A DNA stretch of 64,000 bases, taken from NCBI RefSeq assembly GCF_000208745.1, contig NC_030851.1:39891662-39955661 (forward strand), read 5' to 3'. The notes below the pieces were generated by a model that had not been told where the DNA came from, did no database searches, and worked only from the letters and a program-made list of their open reading frames with translations. The position numbers and the translations under genes are program-made. Of this stretch, positions 61,185 through 64,000 are shown in pieces (the first letter of the stretch is position 1; the number at the start of each line of letters is the position of its first letter). The stretch is from Theobroma cacao. Its lineage: Eukaryota > Streptophyta > Magnoliopsida > Malvales > Malvaceae.

Positions 61185-63169
61185 TTGCTTCTTAATTCTT
61201 TTCTAGATTTCATTGTCTTCTAAGTCTTTGCTTATATCTCACCAAAGCAGTCAGGGGATTTCTGCTTTAACCTGAACTACTAGAATTATAACTTCTCAGA
61301 GGATGAACTTGTTATAAAGACACATGCAATCATGTTCTAACAAGTAACCAGAACTACAAGAAAATCAATCAAAGAACTGAAAACGAGTGCATGTTAAAGA
61401 AACAAACTAAGAGCTGTTGGAGAAAAGGCATACTGAGATACCTTGTTTTAGTTGTTTAACATAAGCAAACAAGAAAAAGAAAAAGAACCAGAGTCATTGA
61501 AAATGACTCATGAAAGGAAACTTCAATTTTAAGTTCTCTGTCTTCTCTAAAGCACTGAAAATGAGGGAGGTCGAGTTGTCATCTCATGCGAATGTCAAGT
61601 AATGGCTGTTAATTTACAGTCCTTCAGTCTGGCTGTAGTTAGTTATGACAAGTGACAAGAAATCAGGTGGTGGTGACCACATTCCATGGAGGCGGTCTTA
61701 ACCAGTAAAGAAATATTTTATTTCTTGCATGGTTTTTCGTCTTTTGTCTCCTTTCACTTGACTGGATAACAAGATATGTGTGAGGTACGCTTTTTGACCA
61801 CCAGAACACCTCTCTCCACTGCATGCGGCGGTGGGGACAATAGGGGGCAACACGCGGCTTCACCCTCGGGAAACAGATGTGATGATGTGCTAATTTCTGC
61901 AGCATCTGATAGCAGTAAATCCGGCATACATTGGACTATTTGTGTTGTTTGGATAAATCCCAGTTTCCCATCTGTTGATTGGCAAGATCTTGTCAGGTTG
62001 TTTTTGCTGAAATCATACTTATGAGTTGCTTTTTCCTTTAGCTAACCTTCGTTTTAGCTAAGCTATTGAAAGGATATTGAACTCTCTGGTATCAGCATAC
62101 CATCAGGTGCGAAAGAACCTGCCTGGAAAGGCTGCAAATGTTACTATTGGACAGCTTGGAGAATCCTGAAGATTTATGGATCAATAATCACATACAACAA
62201 CTTGTAAACACCCTTTGTTCTCAAAATTAAGATCTTATAAATTGAAATGTGGAAAATCCCAACAAGCCAAGATTCCATTTCGGAATCAAGCTAATCAGAG
62301 GCATGATTTTCCTTTTCTGCCGCTTGAATTGATATTCCAGAATCGTTTGTCTAGTGTCTTGTTTAGCAGTAGGATTCCTGAAAGTTGTAGGACACTTGGC
62401 AAAGAGTGTTCAACCTGCTCTGGCAAGGACCCTGCTTGGCCATCGTTAATCTTACATTTATGACATTACTTACCCTCATGGTAGACTATTCCTAAAGTCC
62501 ATAAATTGAGGAAAGATGGAGAAGCCAAAAAGAGAGTGATGCCGAATGATCGAGAAAGTAGATTTCTAAGTTATACCACTACGTCATGAAGCAGTAAACG
62601 TGTTCGAGATCAACATTACTTTCCAATATTGGAAAGGAGTGCACATATTAGAGATTGTTTTCAGTTAAATGCAAAGCAGTGGCCTATCCCACGACGGAAA
62701 TGAACTTGTATAAAGAATCTAAATCCATAATCCGATTAATTACACATCCATTATAACTGTTTATTATACCTTCATTATTACATTCTAGCACAGAAATTAA
62801 TTCCAGCCAAGATATCGTGTTACTTTACAAAGAAATCCCCTGTTAATTTTAAATGATAACAAACAAGTTCCAATCAAGGAACACATCTGGTAGGGGTTAG
62901 GGGAAATGGAAAGCCTTGGAAGGAGATGAGGAAGGCATCAAATTGAACGCTACGCATCCTGTTATATAATTCCACCCAATGCGCGATACTTGTTAACATA
63001 GTCACATAATTAGATTGAATCTGCCAACAGCCCCAAATGCAACAGTTAACATAATCACACAGCCAAACATATTGATTGACTAGGATCAAGCTTAGTCCAA
63101 TCTAGATTTCTACAAGAAAACTTGGATACATGACATCCATAAAACGTTTTATTCATAAAAATGGAAAAA
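61185..63169. other. Upstream DNA of the PHO1 pseudogene and intergenic region
   Basis: No gene recognised. Small open frames (for example 61776-62024 and 62215-62463) lack similarity or exon structure. A degraded promoter of copy C would lie at the left end. Confidence 0.5.
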
Positions 63170-63300
63170 CTACTTGTTTATCTCTATTTTCCCACCAACA
63201 GACACAACATGCTTAACCAGATGAGTCCCCTTGTTCACCCTCCTTTCCTCGATCTCCACTGCAACAGAAGAAGTGTGGCAACTTAACTCGACCACAGATC
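63170..63300 (-). CDS. Probable last exon of an unrecognised gene (5' part outside window)
   Basis: A 131-base minus-strand stretch starts after a good acceptor (tttgttgcag) and is open for 43 codons to TAG (63172-63170). It ends VVSVGGKIEINK. Inner sequence includes VVELSCHTSSVAVEIEERR. A donor-like ATGCAA|gtaagg at the very edge of the window (about 63989-63994) could belong to the preceding exon, giving an intron of ~690 bases. I do not recognise the protein. Confidence 0.4.
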
Positions 63301-64000
63301 CTGCAACAAAGCAATAGGTTATAATTATACATATGTTGATTCCCAAGGAAATATTACCAACAAGAGTTGAGCAAGCATATCTAATTTACCGATGACAATT
63401 TGTTTGTTTTGTTTGAAAGTCATGAACGGCACAGATTCTATTGTGTAAGAAAAACCCTATCGGTATATTCCATCCAATTCCATCTCTTTGTTAAGGACTT
63501 CCAAGAGATGACACGTTTCCACCTTGCATTATCAATTTCTTATCATGCATTCTAGATATGTAGATATATGTAAGCATATGTTCATATGCATACAGGTGGG
63601 AGAGAATAAAGCAAAACATTGGGGGTGCCAAAGCTCTAATAATCAGCCTTCGCGATTCCTATCAAGGACAGCTAAATTTCTTTCCCTCCTCTAAGCTGCT
63701 AGCCTTCTACAACCCATTCAACAGGTTCAAAGAGCAAGTCATACAAGGTTTATCACACCAAGAATTCTAAAGCATAGAACAAATGTAGCAAGAATGTCCC
63801 TGACTAAGCAAAGACTGAACATTTTAGAAAAATGATGAACATCTAATTGCAATCACAAAGCCAATAAATACCCTTCTCATCAGTTTGGAAAAAGGGAAAA
63901 AGAAAAGCTAAACTAAACGAAACTTTGTTCATTACTAATTCAAGTAATTACCAAGACCAACATGAAACAAAAATTGATAAAGTTAAACCCTTACTTGCAT
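63301..64000. other. Probable intron or flank of the edge gene
   Basis: AT-rich, no open frame of note. If the neighbouring exon is real, this is its last intron. Confidence 0.35.

Noticed and set aside
61663..62463. Several 80-codon frames on both strands
   Set aside because: No similarity, no shared exon phase, ordinary for this base composition.

Overview
The window is nuclear DNA of a dicot plant, probably a woody rosid. The genes are split by GT-AG introns and the intergenic DNA is very AT-rich. It holds plant-specific families (GNOM ARF-GEF, the VIK ankyrin kinase, a GT106 pectin rhamnosyltransferase, a chloroplast SET methyltransferase, PHO1-type SPX-EXS proteins), a Ty1/copia element and an Au-type SINE. 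All exon boundaries were set by hand from splice sites, reading phase and family conservation, so they are models, not transcript evidence.

Layout: (1) 1-4754 (+), 3' nine-tenths of GNOM. (2) 6166-7931 (+), a VTI1-type Qb-SNARE with an Au SINE in its third intron. (3) 8983-11520 (+), a plastid-type DUF3110 protein. (4) 12336-16922 (+), VIK. (5) 17979-20545 (-), a p24-delta cargo receptor. (6) 20.5-25.0 kb, intergenic DNA with a SINE-like element and two decayed RNase H fragments. (7) 25050-29067 (+), a rhamnogalacturonan I rhamnosyltransferase. (8) 29760-32778 (-), chloroplast LSMT. (9) 35581-38977 (+), PHO1-like copy A. (10) 39788-45295, a broken copia element with 5-bp target duplications. 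(11) 49470-53109 (+), PHO1-like copy B. (12) 54811-55254 (-), a GCK/twin-CX9C protein. (13) 56437-61184 (-), PHO1-like copy C, a pseudogene. (14) 63170-63300 (-), the probable last exon of an unrecognised gene.

The genes do not form a pathway, but their order is informative. From memory, GNOM, DUF3110, VIK, p24, GT106, LSMT, PHO1;H3 and GCK are in the same order on Arabidopsis chromosome 1 (about AT1G13980 to AT1G14060). The VTI1 gene and the PHO1 expansion would be the differences. Several products serve the endomembrane system (GNOM, VTI1, p24, the Golgi GT106 enzyme); two are predicted plastid proteins.

The best evidence for something unusual is the PHO1 cluster. It has three copies, one inverted. 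Exon lengths are conserved almost to the base, two introns are precisely missing only in copy A, and copy C is decaying by readable single lesions. I found no CRISPR array, rRNA, tRNA gene or clearly new multi-gene system.
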